From Planctomycetia bacterium (GTDB taxonomy: Bacteria > Planctomycetota > Planctomycetia > Pirellulales > PNKZ01), in contig JAIOPP010000099.1 of assembly GCA_021413845.1 (NCBI GenBank), positions 1-64,000 on the forward strand: DNA of 64,000 nucleotides. Direction: 5' to 3'. A model generated the notes under the pieces. The model had not been told where the DNA came from and searched no databases. It was given only the letters and a program-made list of their open reading frames with translations. Shown here piece by piece: positions 34,628 to 43,849 of this stretch; position 1 is the first letter of the stretch; every line of letters starts with the position of its first letter. The translations under genes were made by a program, and so were the position numbers.

Positions 34628-35527
34628 CTACTTCGGCTTCTTCGCCCGCGGCTTGCGGGTGCGGGCCGGTTCGGCTGCGGCGGCGAAGTGCGGCGCGGCG
34701 GGTTGCGCGTGTGCCGTGTCGGCGGCAGGTTCGGCGACGGCCGTGGTGCGGACATCGTCCGTCCGTTGGTGGTCGTACTCGTCCGCCGCATCGTCTTCGA
34801 CCGACACCTTGCCCGACGTCCCGGGGAAGACCATGATCTCGCCGAACAGATTCGACTGTTCCGTTTTCACGCTATGGTGCCGGGCCAATTCGAGCACGGC
34901 GAGGAACATGCCGACGAGCTTCGACTTGTGCATGCCCGGCTCGAAGAGCTCGCCGAGCGCGACACTGCCCTGTTCATTCAGCAACGCGGCGATGCGTTTC
35001 ATATGCACGTGGATCGGCGTGTCGTCGTACACGATGTTCGTCTGCGCCGGGCCTTTGCGATCGCGCACGATCCGCGCAAACGCGCTGACCAAGTCCCACA
35101 ACTCGACCTCTTGAATCGCTTCGTTCGCCAGATCGTCGGTCGGGCTCGGGCGTTCGATGGCGAGCCGGCCGAAGTGCTCTTGCCACGTTCGGCATTTGTC
35201 TTCGAGCATGCTCGCGGCATCGCGAAACTTTTTGTATTCGAGCAGTTGGCGCACGAGGTCTTGCCGCGGGTCGTCGAGCGGCTCTTCGACTTCGTCCGCG
35301 TGCGGCAACACCAACCGCGACTTGATCTCGATCAGCGTGCTCGCCATTTCGAGAAACTCGCCGATCCCGTCGATGTCGAGCTTCTCCAGTAAGTCGAGAT
35401 GCGCGCAGAACTGTTCCGTGACGAGCGCAATCGGCATGTCGACGATGTCGATCTCGTGTTTGCGCACGAGATACAACAACAGATCGAGCGGGCCGCGAAA
35501 CGATTCCAGGTCGACACGAAAGTTCAT
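34628..35527 (-). CDS. scpA: Segregation and condensation protein A
   Basis: 299 residues from the ATG at 35525-35527. The kleisin N-terminal motif FRGPLDLLLYLVRKHEIDIVDMPIA and the helix with YKKFRDAA are clear ScpA marks. The C-terminal ~55 residues are A/P/K-rich and disordered, ending in KPRAKKPK, longer than in most ScpA. ScpA bridges SMC and ScpB in chromosome condensation; no scpB lies in the window. It is 54 bp upstream of tupB on the same strand. Confidence 0.88.
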   Translation of the reverse strand: MNFRVDLESFRGPLDLLLYLVRKHEIDIVDMPIALVTEQFCAHLDLLEKLDIDGIGEFLEMASTLIEIKSRLVLPHADEVEEPLDDPRQDLVRQLLEYKKFRDAASMLEDKCRTWQEHFGRLAIERPSPTDDLANEAIQEVELWDLVSAFARIVRDRKGPAQTNIVYDDTPIHVHMKRIAALLNEQGSVALGELFEPGMHKSKLVGMFLAVLELARHHSVKTEQSNLFGEIMVFPGTSGKVSVEDDAADEYDHQRTDDVRTTAVAEPAADTAHAQPAAPHFAAAAEPARTRKPRAKKPK

Positions 35528-35889
35528 CGATAGTTCGTCGTCCGTCTGTGGGCGCGAAACAGGCGAAGGCCTACGGCGGCGAAGCGACGTAAGGGCAACG
35601 TTCATCGAGAAACTCACGCACTACGAGGACGACGTCGCAGCCGAGCTCCGAACAAGAAGCTCCGGCCGGCGACACCGCTTCATCGTAACACGCGCCGCGC
35701 GAGCGCGGCATGATCCCGAGAATCGTTGCGATCCTTAAGTTCTTTTCGACCGTTACAGCTTGCCGGCTTGAGGTTTCCCGCCGGCGGCGGCACGCCTTTC
35801 CTTAAACGAAGCACACGTATAGACTTACTAGCAACGCAGGCCGTCGCCGCTTGCGGTTTCGCGAGCCCTCGTCACGGGAGCATTCGACG
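35528..35889. other. Divergent intergenic region, scpA / HIT gene
   Basis: 362 bp without a gene. It contains one exact copy of the dispersed word CGCTTGCGGTTTCGCGA (35848-35864) just upstream of the HIT start, and nothing else recognised. Confidence 0.4.
35848..35864 (+). repeat. CGCTTGCGGTTTCGCGA dispersed 17-mer, copy 3
   Basis: Exact match to the copies at 6964-6980 and 24698-24714; 25 bp upstream of the HIT protein start. Confidence 0.6.
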
Positions 35890-36435
35890 ATGAACTACGA
35901 ACAACTTTGGGCTCCTTGGCGGCTCGGCTATATCCAAGGGGGGGAAGCCCAGGACGAAGCGCCGCGGGCCGAACCGCGCTGGCGCGAAGGGGCCGATCAT
36001 GCGTGTTTCCTCTGCCGCGACGTCGCCACGCCCGAGGATGATCGGCGCAACTTCGTCGTCGGGCGGGGAGCGCGAACGCTGATCGTGCTCAATCGCTACC
36101 CCTACAACAACGGCCATCTGCTGATTGCACCGCAAGCACACAAAGGCCGGCTCGACGAACTGGAGCCCGAGGAACATTTGGAACTAATGCAGACGCTCGC
36201 ACGACTCGTCGGTATCGTCGAAAAAAAATTGAACGCCGAGGGGATCAACGTCGGTCTCAATCTCGGCAAGATCGCCGGAGCAGGTCTGCCCGGCCATCTC
36301 CATTGGCATGTCGTTCCGCGGTGGAACGGCGACACGAATTTTATGCCGGTCTTCGCCGGAGTGCGGGTCATCCCGCAATCGCTCGACACGCTTTGGGAGT
36401 TCCTGACGGATGCGCTCAAGTCCGACGCCGTTTAA
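35890..36435 (+). CDS. HIT family hydrolase/phosphorylase, AP4A-type
   Basis: 181 residues from the ATG at 35890 (MNYEQLWAPWR). The HIT motif HLHWHVVPRW sits at residues 136-145, and a CFLC zinc pair at 39-42 matches the branch related to AP4A phosphorylase and GalT. The N-terminal MxxLWAPWRxxYI text is typical of this planctomycete/actinobacterial group. Likely substrates are diadenosine polyphosphates or adenylylated metabolites. Its last 26 bases overlap the dGTPase start, so the two are coupled. Confidence 0.85.
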   Translation: MNYEQLWAPWRLGYIQGGEAQDEAPRAEPRWREGADHACFLCRDVATPEDDRRNFVVGRGARTLIVLNRYPYNNGHLLIAPQAHKGRLDELEPEEHLELMQTLARLVGIVEKKLNAEGINVGLNLGKIAGAGLPGHLHWHVVPRWNGDTNFMPVFAGVRVIPQSLDTLWEFLTDALKSDAV

Positions 36436-37573
36436 CGGCCCGCTACAGAGATCGTCGCAAACATTCGTCGATCGCGAGCGCGCGCTGCTGGCCGATTATG
36501 CGATGGCCGGCGCAGCCTCGAAGGGGCGGAAGCACGAAGAACCGACTCACGCCTACCGGAGCCCGTTCCAGCGCGATCGCGATCGGATCGTGCATAGCAC
36601 GGCTTATCGTCGGCTGAGCGGCAAGACGCAAGTGTTCACGCGCGAAATGGGAGACTTCCACCGGACGCGGCTCACGCATACGCACGAAGTGGCGAGCGTG
36701 TCGCGCACGTTGGGCCGCGCGCTTCGCTTAAACGAAGACCTGATCGAAGCCCTCGCCCTCATGCACGACATCGGGCATCCCCCGTTCGGACACGCCGGCG
36801 AAGACGTGCTCGACGACTGCGTGCGGGCTCAGGCGAGCACGGGCGAGGTCGGGTTCTCGCACAACCGGCAAGCGCTACGCATCGTCGAGATCATCGAGCA
36901 ACGCTACCCGGAATTCTCGGGGCTGAATTTAAGCTTGGAAGTGCTCGAAGGGCAGCAAACGCGAGCGATGAAGCGGGGCTCGGCGACGAGGCCGCTCTTG
37001 GAATCGCAAGTCGTCGACGCGGCCGACAGCACGGCTTACGACACGCACGACGTCGACGATGCGCTGCATCTCGGCTTGCTTACGATCGCCGAGCTCGACG
37101 AGGTGCCGCTGTGGCGCGAGGCGACGTCGCGCGTCCGCAGCCGTTATGCGGCGCTCGAAGCCGGCGAACTCAAGCGCTGCATCTTGCATGAGCTGATCGA
37201 TTGGCAAGTGAGCGATTTGCTTGCGTGCTCCACCGAACGACTCGAAGCCTGGGGGATCGAATCGACCGAGCAGGTGCGGCAGGCGCAAGTCATCGTGCGG
37301 CCGAACGACGAGCTGTTCGCCCTCAAGGCCGAGTTGGAAAAGTTCTTGTATGCCCGCGTGTATCGTCACCCGACGGTCGTCGCTTCCCGGCTCATTGCGC
37401 AACAGCAGCTACGCGAGATGTTCGCCGGCTTTACGAAGCGGCCGGAGCTGATGCCGGAGTCGTTTCGCCAACGGATCGAAGTCTACGGCCTCGGCCGAAG
37501 CGTGTGCGACTATCTCGCGGGCATGACCGATCGCTTCTGCCAGCAAGAGTATTTGCGGCTGTTTCCGGAGTGA
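36410..37573 (+). CDS. Deoxyguanosinetriphosphate triphosphohydrolase-like protein
   Basis: 387 residues. HD-domain phosphohydrolase: the HTHE element (H92) and the metal-binding H119-D120 pair in LMHDIGHPPFGH are intact, as is the opening Y..PFQRDRDRIVHSTAYRRL. This is the standard text of dGTPase-like proteins (Dgt family, non-E. coli branch), which release tripolyphosphate from dNTPs. It begins inside the HIT gene in another frame. Confidence 0.9.
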   Translation: MRSSPTPFNGPLQRSSQTFVDRERALLADYAMAGAASKGRKHEEPTHAYRSPFQRDRDRIVHSTAYRRLSGKTQVFTREMGDFHRTRLTHTHEVASVSRTLGRALRLNEDLIEALALMHDIGHPPFGHAGEDVLDDCVRAQASTGEVGFSHNRQALRIVEIIEQRYPEFSGLNLSLEVLEGQQTRAMKRGSATRPLLESQVVDAADSTAYDTHDVDDALHLGLLTIAELDEVPLWREATSRVRSRYAALEAGELKRCILHELIDWQVSDLLACSTERLEAWGIESTEQVRQAQVIVRPNDELFALKAELEKFLYARVYRHPTVVASRLIAQQQLREMFAGFTKRPELMPESFRQRIEVYGLGRSVCDYLAGMTDRFCQQEYLRLFPE

Positions 37574-37581
37574 ACGACGGT

Positions 37582-37623
37582 CTACATCTGCCCGACTACA
37601 TTTGCCCGTCTACATTTGCTCGA
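37582..37623. repeat. Three tandem 14-bp repeats over the argS stop
   Basis: CTACATCTGCCCGA, CTACATTTGCCCGT, CTACATTTGCTCGA in perfect register. The third copy contains the argS stop codon and its last codons (minus strand); the other two fill the gap to the convergent dGTPase gene. Confidence 0.75.
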
Positions 37624-39589
37624 CGACGTCGATATTCAACAACGTCAGGCCGAGCTTGATCGTGCGGGCCGTGAGATCGCAGAGCAATAGGCGGCTGTGC
37701 TTCGTTTCGTCCGTCGGCGCTTTCAGCACCGGGCATTGCTCGAAGAACGTCGAGTAGTGGTTCGCCAAATCGTAGAGATACGACGTGAGTACGTTCGGGC
37801 GGAAGTCGGCGACCGCCGTTTCCAGGGCTTCCTCGAAGCGCAAGATCGCGATCGCGAGCGCGCGCTCGGCAGGCAACTCGAGTTGCATTCCCGCCGCACT
37901 GCGGCGCAGCATGTCGACTAGGATCTCGCCCCGGCGGAAGATGCTACGCACGCGGGCATAGGCATACTGCATATACGTGGCCGTGTTGCCGCTCATCGCC
38001 AGCATCTTGTCGTAGCTGAACTCATAGTCACTGGTCCGGTTCTGCGACAGGTCGGCGTATTTCAACGCCCCGATGCCGACGATTTCGGCGATCCGTCGTC
38101 GATCTTCGGCGCTAAGCTCTGCGCCGCCGGTTTTGCGATCGTCGTTCTCGCTCACGATGGCATGAGCCCGATCGACCGCTTCGTCGAGTAGCGACTTGAG
38201 TCCAACGGCGTCGCCGGAGCGCGTCTTATACGGCCGGCCGTCTTTGCCGAGCACGGTGCCGAAGCTCACATGCCGGAAGTCGCAGGCAGCGAAACCCCAG
38301 AGCTTCGCGGCGGCGAACAGATGTTCGAAGTGCAGGCTCTGCCGATGGTCGACCACATAGAGCATCGCGTCGGGCTTCCAGCGCTGCATCCGGTAGCGGA
38401 TCGTCGCGAGATCGGTCGTCGCGTAGAGAAACGCGCCGTCTTTTTTCCGAATGAGCATCGGCACTTCTTGGTCGGGAAAGAAGACGCAGAGCGCGCCGTC
38501 GCTTTCGCGGGCGATCCCTTTACGCTTGAGCTCTTCGACGACGTCGGATAGTTGATCGTGGTAGAAGCTCTCGCCGAGCGTTTCGTCGAACGTGACCGAT
38601 AATCGCTTGTACGTCTCTTCCAGCGTCGTGAGGCACGGCGGCATAAACTCTTGCCAGAGCCGCAGGTTCTCGGCATCGCCGGAGTGCAGCTTCGCGGTCT
38701 CTTCGAGCACGGCCGAGCCGATCTTCGGATGCGCCGCGGCGAGCTTCGCCAGTGCGGCGTCGGCGTCGATCTGCGCGAGCTTGGCTTCGAGATCGGCAAC
38801 GGCCTCGCGCTGTTCGCCGACGTCGCGCTGCGCTTTCTTCAGCGTTTGCGCGGCCTTTTTATCGGCGTTTTTGTCCCCGGTCGGCTTCGTCGCTTCGGCG
38901 ACTCGGAGCATCGCTTCGGTGCCTGCGAGCTTTTCGCGGAGCTTCGGCAACTCGTCCTTGCCTTGGAAGTAGCCGACGAGTTGATTCACCTGTCGATACA
39001 ACCGCGACAGCTCATCTACCGGGTTCGCCTTGTACGCCGCTTCGTCGCGGAAGTGGCGGAAGCCGTAGATGATCATGCCGAACTGCGTCCCCCAGTCGCC
39101 GATGTGGTTGTCGCCGACGGCGTGGTGCCAGAGGAAGTTCAGCGTCCGGCAAATGCTGTCGCCGATCGCGGTCGAACGGATGTGTCCGACGTGCATCGGT
39201 TTCGCGACGTTCGGGCCGGAGAAGTCGACGACGTAGGTCTTCGGCTCGGCGACCGGCGCGATGTTCAAGCGTTCGTCGCGCACGGCGATCTGCAATTGCG
39301 CCGTGAGCCAATCGTCGCGCAGTTTCAAGTTGATGAAGCCCGGGCCGGCGATCGAAGGCTCGTCGCAAAATTCCGCGACGTCGAGCTTGGCTTTGATCTC
39401 TTCGGCCACTTCGCGCGGCGGGCGCTTCAAGAGCTTGCCGAGCGGCATCGCGCTGTTGATCTGGTAGTCGCCGTTGCGCGGGTCTTGGCTCGGGATGACC
39501 ATCTCGACGACGGTCGCAATGTCGGCCGGCGAGACCCAACCGGAGAGAGCCGCTTCGAGGCGATCGCGCAACAATCGACGAGCATTCAT
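37610..39589 (-). CDS. argS: Arginyl-tRNA synthetase
   Basis: 659 residues. N-terminal tRNA-recognition (Add1) domain, the class I HIGH motif as PMHVGHIRST near residue 130 following SGPNVAKP, and the C-terminal DALR anticodon domain (TYMQYAYARVRSIFRR). A ~95-residue insert (about 210-305), including an A/K/E-rich coiled stretch, makes it longer than the E. coli enzyme (577). The stop codon lies inside a 14-bp tandem repeat shared with the gap downstream. Confidence 0.95.
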   Translation of the reverse strand: MNARRLLRDRLEAALSGWVSPADIATVVEMVIPSQDPRNGDYQINSAMPLGKLLKRPPREVAEEIKAKLDVAEFCDEPSIAGPGFINLKLRDDWLTAQLQIAVRDERLNIAPVAEPKTYVVDFSGPNVAKPMHVGHIRSTAIGDSICRTLNFLWHHAVGDNHIGDWGTQFGMIIYGFRHFRDEAAYKANPVDELSRLYRQVNQLVGYFQGKDELPKLREKLAGTEAMLRVAEATKPTGDKNADKKAAQTLKKAQRDVGEQREAVADLEAKLAQIDADAALAKLAAAHPKIGSAVLEETAKLHSGDAENLRLWQEFMPPCLTTLEETYKRLSVTFDETLGESFYHDQLSDVVEELKRKGIARESDGALCVFFPDQEVPMLIRKKDGAFLYATTDLATIRYRMQRWKPDAMLYVVDHRQSLHFEHLFAAAKLWGFAACDFRHVSFGTVLGKDGRPYKTRSGDAVGLKSLLDEAVDRAHAIVSENDDRKTGGAELSAEDRRRIAEIVGIGALKYADLSQNRTSDYEFSYDKMLAMSGNTATYMQYAYARVRSIFRRGEILVDMLRRSAAGMQLELPAERALAIAILRFEEALETAVADFRPNVLTSYLYDLANHYSTFFEQCPVLKAPTDETKHSRLLLCDLTARTIKLGLTLLNIDVVEQM

Positions 39590-39814
39590 GGCCGTGGCTT
39601 CAACTTAGTCGAGGAAATTCGAGTCGAGAGAAACGTAATCCGCCGATTGGAAACGATGCGACCGGATTGTTCAACCCGGCGGGGCGTTGGCAAGCGGGGG
39701 ACGTGAGTTGCTCGGTAGCTCGGGTGCGCGTGGAAGAGTGGCGACTTACGTCCCTCGCTCACCGAGAGGGCGGCTCGATCCGGCGGTGCGCTTCGTCCGG
39801 CGCTTGTGGCATAC

Positions 39815-39831
39815 GGCACGTGGAACGTGCC
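39815..39831 (-). terminator. Hairpin directly after rsfS
   Basis: GGCACGT-GGA-ACGTGCC is a perfect 7-bp stem with a 3-base loop, just past the rsfS stop; the minus-strand text runs GTAGCAGGCACGTTCCACGTGCC. There is no T-run after it, so it may be a repeat element rather than a standard terminator. Confidence 0.4.
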
Positions 39832-39838
39832 TGCTACT

Positions 39839-40288
39839 TTACTTCGCTGGGTCTTTCGGCGTGAACGGTACGCGCTTCGCGCCGGTCCAAAGTTCGTCGA
39901 GGCGGTAGTAGTCGCGGGTCTTGCCGTCGAACAGATGGATGATGATGTCCCCGTAGTCGAGCAAGATCCAGCCGCCGGTTTGATAGCCTTCGACGCCGAG
40001 CCGGCGATCGCGCAGATCGTCTTCGAGCTTGTGGTCGATCTCTTCGCTGATGGCGTGGAGTTGCCGCGTGCTGGAGCCGGTCGCGATGACGAAGTAGTCG
40101 AACTCCGTCGTAAGCTCGCGCAGGTCGAGCACGACGATCTCTCGGGCTCGATTTTCGTGTGCCGTTTGAGCGGCTGCCAAGGCTCTGTTCAATGCTCGTT
40201 CGCGCGACGCTACCGCGGAGTTTTCGACTTTCAAGCTGCTGGTGGCCACGACCGTCCCTCGGGTGAATCTGCTGCGAACTATCTCCAT
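39839..40288 (-). CDS. rsfS: Ribosome silencing factor RsfS
   Basis: 149 residues. The conserved RsfS (DUF143) text runs from EIVVLDLRELTTEFDYFVIATGSSTRQLHAISEEI through GWILLDYGDIIIHLF to the end. It blocks subunit joining by binding uL14 when nutrients run low. The first ~40 residues are less conserved, and a GTG at residue 13 is a possible alternative start. Divergent from bcp, with ~140 bp between. Confidence 0.93.
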   Translation of the reverse strand: MEIVRSRFTRGTVVATSSLKVENSAVASRERALNRALAAAQTAHENRAREIVVLDLRELTTEFDYFVIATGSSTRQLHAISEEIDHKLEDDLRDRRLGVEGYQTGGWILLDYGDIIIHLFDGKTRDYYRLDELWTGAKRVPFTPKDPAK

Positions 40289-40429
40289 TCTACCGAGACA
40301 AGAGGAATCGGCGGAAGGTTCTTTGCCGGGGCGGCGGAATTTTCCCCTCCCGGGCCGGCGGAGAGCGGCAGATGCGCTAAAATGTGTCGATCTTGCCTCG
40401 TTTCATGCCGTTTTCAGCGAGAACACCCG

Positions 40430-41041
40430 ATGGCCGACCCAAGCAAACCGACGAACGACACTTGGCTGGAAGAAGGAAGCAAAGCGCCGGACTTCACGCT
40501 CGCCTCGGATCAAGGGCCACCGGTCAAGCTCGGCGGACTCCGCGGCGGGCCGGTCGTCGTCTACTTTTATCCGCGCGACGACACGCCGGGCTGCACGCGC
40601 GAGGCCTGCGCATTTCGCGATCGGAGCGGCGAGCTGAAAGCACACGGAGCTACGGTGCTCGGCATCAGCACCGACGATGTGAAGAGCCACGGGAAGTTCC
40701 GCGACAAGTTCTCCTTAAACTTTCCCCTCTTGGCCGACGTCGACCACAAGACGGCCGAAGCGTTCGGTGCCTGGCGCGAGAAGAATATGTACGGCAAGAA
40801 GTCGATGGGGATCCAGCGCTCGACGTTTCTGATCGACGGCGCGGGCATCGTGCGCAAGGTGTGGCGCAAGGTAAACGTCGACGGTCATGATGCCGAAGTC
40901 CTCGCGGCCTTAGACGCACTCGGCGCGAAACCGGAAAAGCCGAAGGCCACGGCGACGAAAACTGCGCCGGTGAAAAAAGCCGTGGCGAAGTCGCCGCCGA
41001 CGAAGGTCGCGAAGAAAAAAACTACGAAGAAGAAAAAGTAG
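40430..41041 (+). CDS. bcp: Bcp-type thiol peroxiredoxin with a Lys-rich tail
   Basis: 203 residues from the ATG at 40430. Peroxidatic and resolving cysteines are both present in TPGCTREACAFRD (the CTREAC spacing of the Bcp/PrxQ group), with VYFYPRDD ahead and GIQRSTFLIDGAG later. Thioredoxin-dependent peroxide reduction is expected. The last ~40 residues are K/A/T/P-rich and end in KKKTTKKKK, an extension that most Bcp proteins lack and that resembles the tail of the small basic protein at 4887-5099. Confidence 0.92.
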   Translation: MADPSKPTNDTWLEEGSKAPDFTLASDQGPPVKLGGLRGGPVVVYFYPRDDTPGCTREACAFRDRSGELKAHGATVLGISTDDVKSHGKFRDKFSLNFPLLADVDHKTAEAFGAWREKNMYGKKSMGIQRSTFLIDGAGIVRKVWRKVNVDGHDAEVLAALDALGAKPEKPKATATKTAPVKKAVAKSPPTKVAKKKTTKKKK

Positions 41042-41057
41042 CTCGTCGCGCTGGCGA

Positions 41058-43821
41058 CTAGACTGCGACCGGCTCGTAAAGCTTCGGCCGTGGCGCTTCG
41101 ATCTTCGGCAGGCGCTCGAGTTCGTCGTCGATCGCGGCGGCGAGCCCTAGCGCGTGTGCCCCGTACATCAGCGTGGCATGCGTGCCGGTGATGTTGCGTA
41201 CGCGGATCGGTCCGCGAATGAGATGCTCCCAACCGAGCAGCGGTGTCTGCACGGCGGACAACGGTTGACGGGCGGCGCGAAACAGATGCGCGCCCCCTTG
41301 GAGCGGGCCGGCGATATAGCGCTCGATTGCGTGGAAGTGTTCCTTAATCATCCGGAGCCGGACCGGCGAGAAGAACGAAATGTCTTCCGCGAAGTGGCTC
41401 ATGAACTCGCCGTCGGCTGTGCATTGCGCCGCGTCGCCGTCGGCCGGCGCTCGGTCGGCGCGGCCGAGTAAGCGACGAGCCGTTTTTGCGACCGCCTGTC
41501 GGCAGCGCGCGAGTGCGCGGCGGCGTTCGGTCGCCGGCATGCCGGCGAGTTCGCCGAGGTAGAGCGGGAGATTGCGCGATAGGGCCCGAAGGCGATGGAA
41601 GCGCGAAGCGGTCAGAGTTCGTTCGAGCGCGAGCGGGACACCGGCATCGAGCAGCCCAAGGAATTCGACCTCTTCGCCGAGCGCTTCGAGTTGCCGCGCG
41701 ATTTCGTAGGCCATCCACGCGCCCGACGAATAACCGGCAAGTCGATAAGGGCCCTGCGGCTGAATGCCACGGAGCATTTCGATGTAGTCGCGCGCACACG
41801 CTGCGACTTCCGCGACGTGTGCGTCGGGCGATTCGTCGTTGAGTCGAGGCAATTGGATGCCGTACACGGCTTGCGTCGAACGGAGCGCGGCGATCGTTTC
41901 GCGATAGATCCACACATCGCCGGCCAGCGAATGGAGGAAGAACAACGGTCGGCCGAGTTCTCCTTCCCGCAGCAAGACCGGCGCGTCGTAGACTTCATCG
42001 ACCGAGTATTCGAGCGCCGCGGCCAAGTGCTCGACCGTGCGACACTCGAAGAGCATCGTCGGCGTCACTTTGCGGCCGACAGTCGCTTCAAGCCTCGCCG
42101 TGAGCGACATCGCTTTGAGCGAGTCGCCGCCCAGCGCGAAGAAGTCGTCGTGCAGGCCGATCTCGTCGAGCTGAAACGTCTCGCGCCAGACCTCGAGAAT
42201 CTGTCGTTCGAGTTCCGTCGTTTCGATCGCTCCTTGAGGATCTTCCGCGTCGTCCTTCGGCTCGAAGTAGAAGGGCTCCGGCAATGCGCGACGATCGATC
42301 TTGCCGTTCGCACTTTGCGGCAGGCTTTCCAATTGCAGAAAAGTCTGCGGCACCATGTATTCCGGCAGCCGATCTTGCGCGAACAACCGCAACGCCTCGG
42401 CGCTCCACGACGCGCCGGGCTGCAAGACCACGTAAGCCGCGAGATAGCGCGTCGCCGACGGCGAAGTCACCACGACGACCACGGCATCGCGCACCGTCGG
42501 ATGTTGCAGCAACGTCGCTTCGATCTCGCCCGGCTCGATCCGAAAGCCGCGAAGCTTCACTTGGTTGTCGAGTCGGCAAACGTATTCGAGTTGTCCGTCG
42601 GCGCGGAAGCGCACCAAGTCGCCGGTTCGATAGTAACGCCCCGGCGGAATCTCCGGCGACGGGTTCTCGACGAACTTTTGCCGTGTGAGATCCTCGCGCC
42701 CGAGATAGCCTTCGGACACTCCGAGCCCGCCGATGTAAAGCTCCCCTTCCTTGCCGGGAGCGACGAGTCGGCCTGCCTCGTCGAGAAGATATAGGAGCGT
42801 GTTATCGATCGGGCGCCCGATCGGCGGCGCATCGCCGGCGTCGGCGTCGCGCACGGGATCGTGTTCGTAGGTCGAGGAATAGATCGCCGTTTCGGTGGGA
42901 CCGTAGACGTTGATCCAGCGAATCTTCCGGCCGCCGACTTGCAAAAATCTACGATATACGGCCAGCGACGCTTGTTCGCCGCCGACCATTAAAGCGCGCA
43001 ACGTCGGAGGAAGTTCGCGGCGCGTTTCGTAGAGATAGTTCGTCAGCTCGCGCCAGAGCGAAGTCGTGACGAAGAAGCCGGAAAGCCGCTCCACGGCGAT
43101 GAACTTGAGAAACCCGTCCATCGAGTCGAGCGTGTTCTGCCCGGGGAGCACGAGGGTTGCGCCGGCGTTCAACGTGCAGAAATGTTCTTCGAGCGAGGCA
43201 TCGAAATTGATCGAAGCGAGTGCCGTGCGTCGATCGCCTACCTGGAGGCCGAGCATCCGAATGACGTAGGCGTTGTGGTTCGCGAGATTGCGATGCGTGA
43301 GCACGACCCCCTTCGGGGTTCCCGTCGAGCCCGACGTGTAGAGGACCACGGCTCGATCGGTCAGCGCGTGCGGAGCGTCTTGGAAGGCGTTCTTTGTCGC
43401 GATCGAGTCGGCTTTTTCAAAGGCCTGGAAGTCGGCGATCGAAAGCGTGCTTTGCGCGGTCGCCGCGATATCGGCCGGCAACGGTCGATCGTAGACGACG
43501 GACTTCGGCGCGGCGTCGGCTAGGATCGATTTCAAGCGTTGCGACGGATACTTCGGGTCGAGCGGCACGTAAACCGCGCCGGGCGACGACGTCGGCCGCG
43601 CGATGCAGTTCCGCAAACGTAACGCTCCGGTCTCCCTTCGCGACGGCCACGACGTCGGGCAGACTCGCAGCTTGCCGCATGAAGACCTCGAGGATCGAAC
43701 CTTCGATCCGCCGCTCAGGGCCGTTGCGGCTCCAGTCGTCCAACAGCGCGCGCGCCTCGGGCCCGAGCCCGCTTGGGGCGGGCTCGTCGGAGTCGATCGT
43801 GTTATCGAATAATTGCGACAT
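41058..43821 (-). pseudogene. NRPS module A-PCP-TE, A domain disrupted by a deletion/frameshift
   Basis: The ATG at 43819-43821 opens a frame with the start of an adenylation domain (SILEVFMRQAASLPDVVAVAKGDRSVTFAELHRAADVVA). Near 43600 it shifts: the next frame resumes at GAVYVPLDPKYPSQRLKS, and about 35-40 residues expected between (including the LKAG part of motif A2) are missing. From there all is intact: A3 YTSGSTGTPKGVV, A5 NVYGPTETA, A7 YRTGD, A8 KLRGFRIEPGEIE, A10 NGKIDRR, PCP DDFFALGGDSLKAM, and a thioesterase with GYSSG. There are no stops for ~850 codons, so the lesion is recent or an assembly error. There is no condensation domain. The A4 text FDASLEE keeps the aspartate that binds an alpha-amino acid. 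It is last in the minus-strand biosynthetic operon. Confidence 0.8.
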
Positions 43822-43849
43822 GGTTCTTAGATCGTCGGACCTACGGGAA

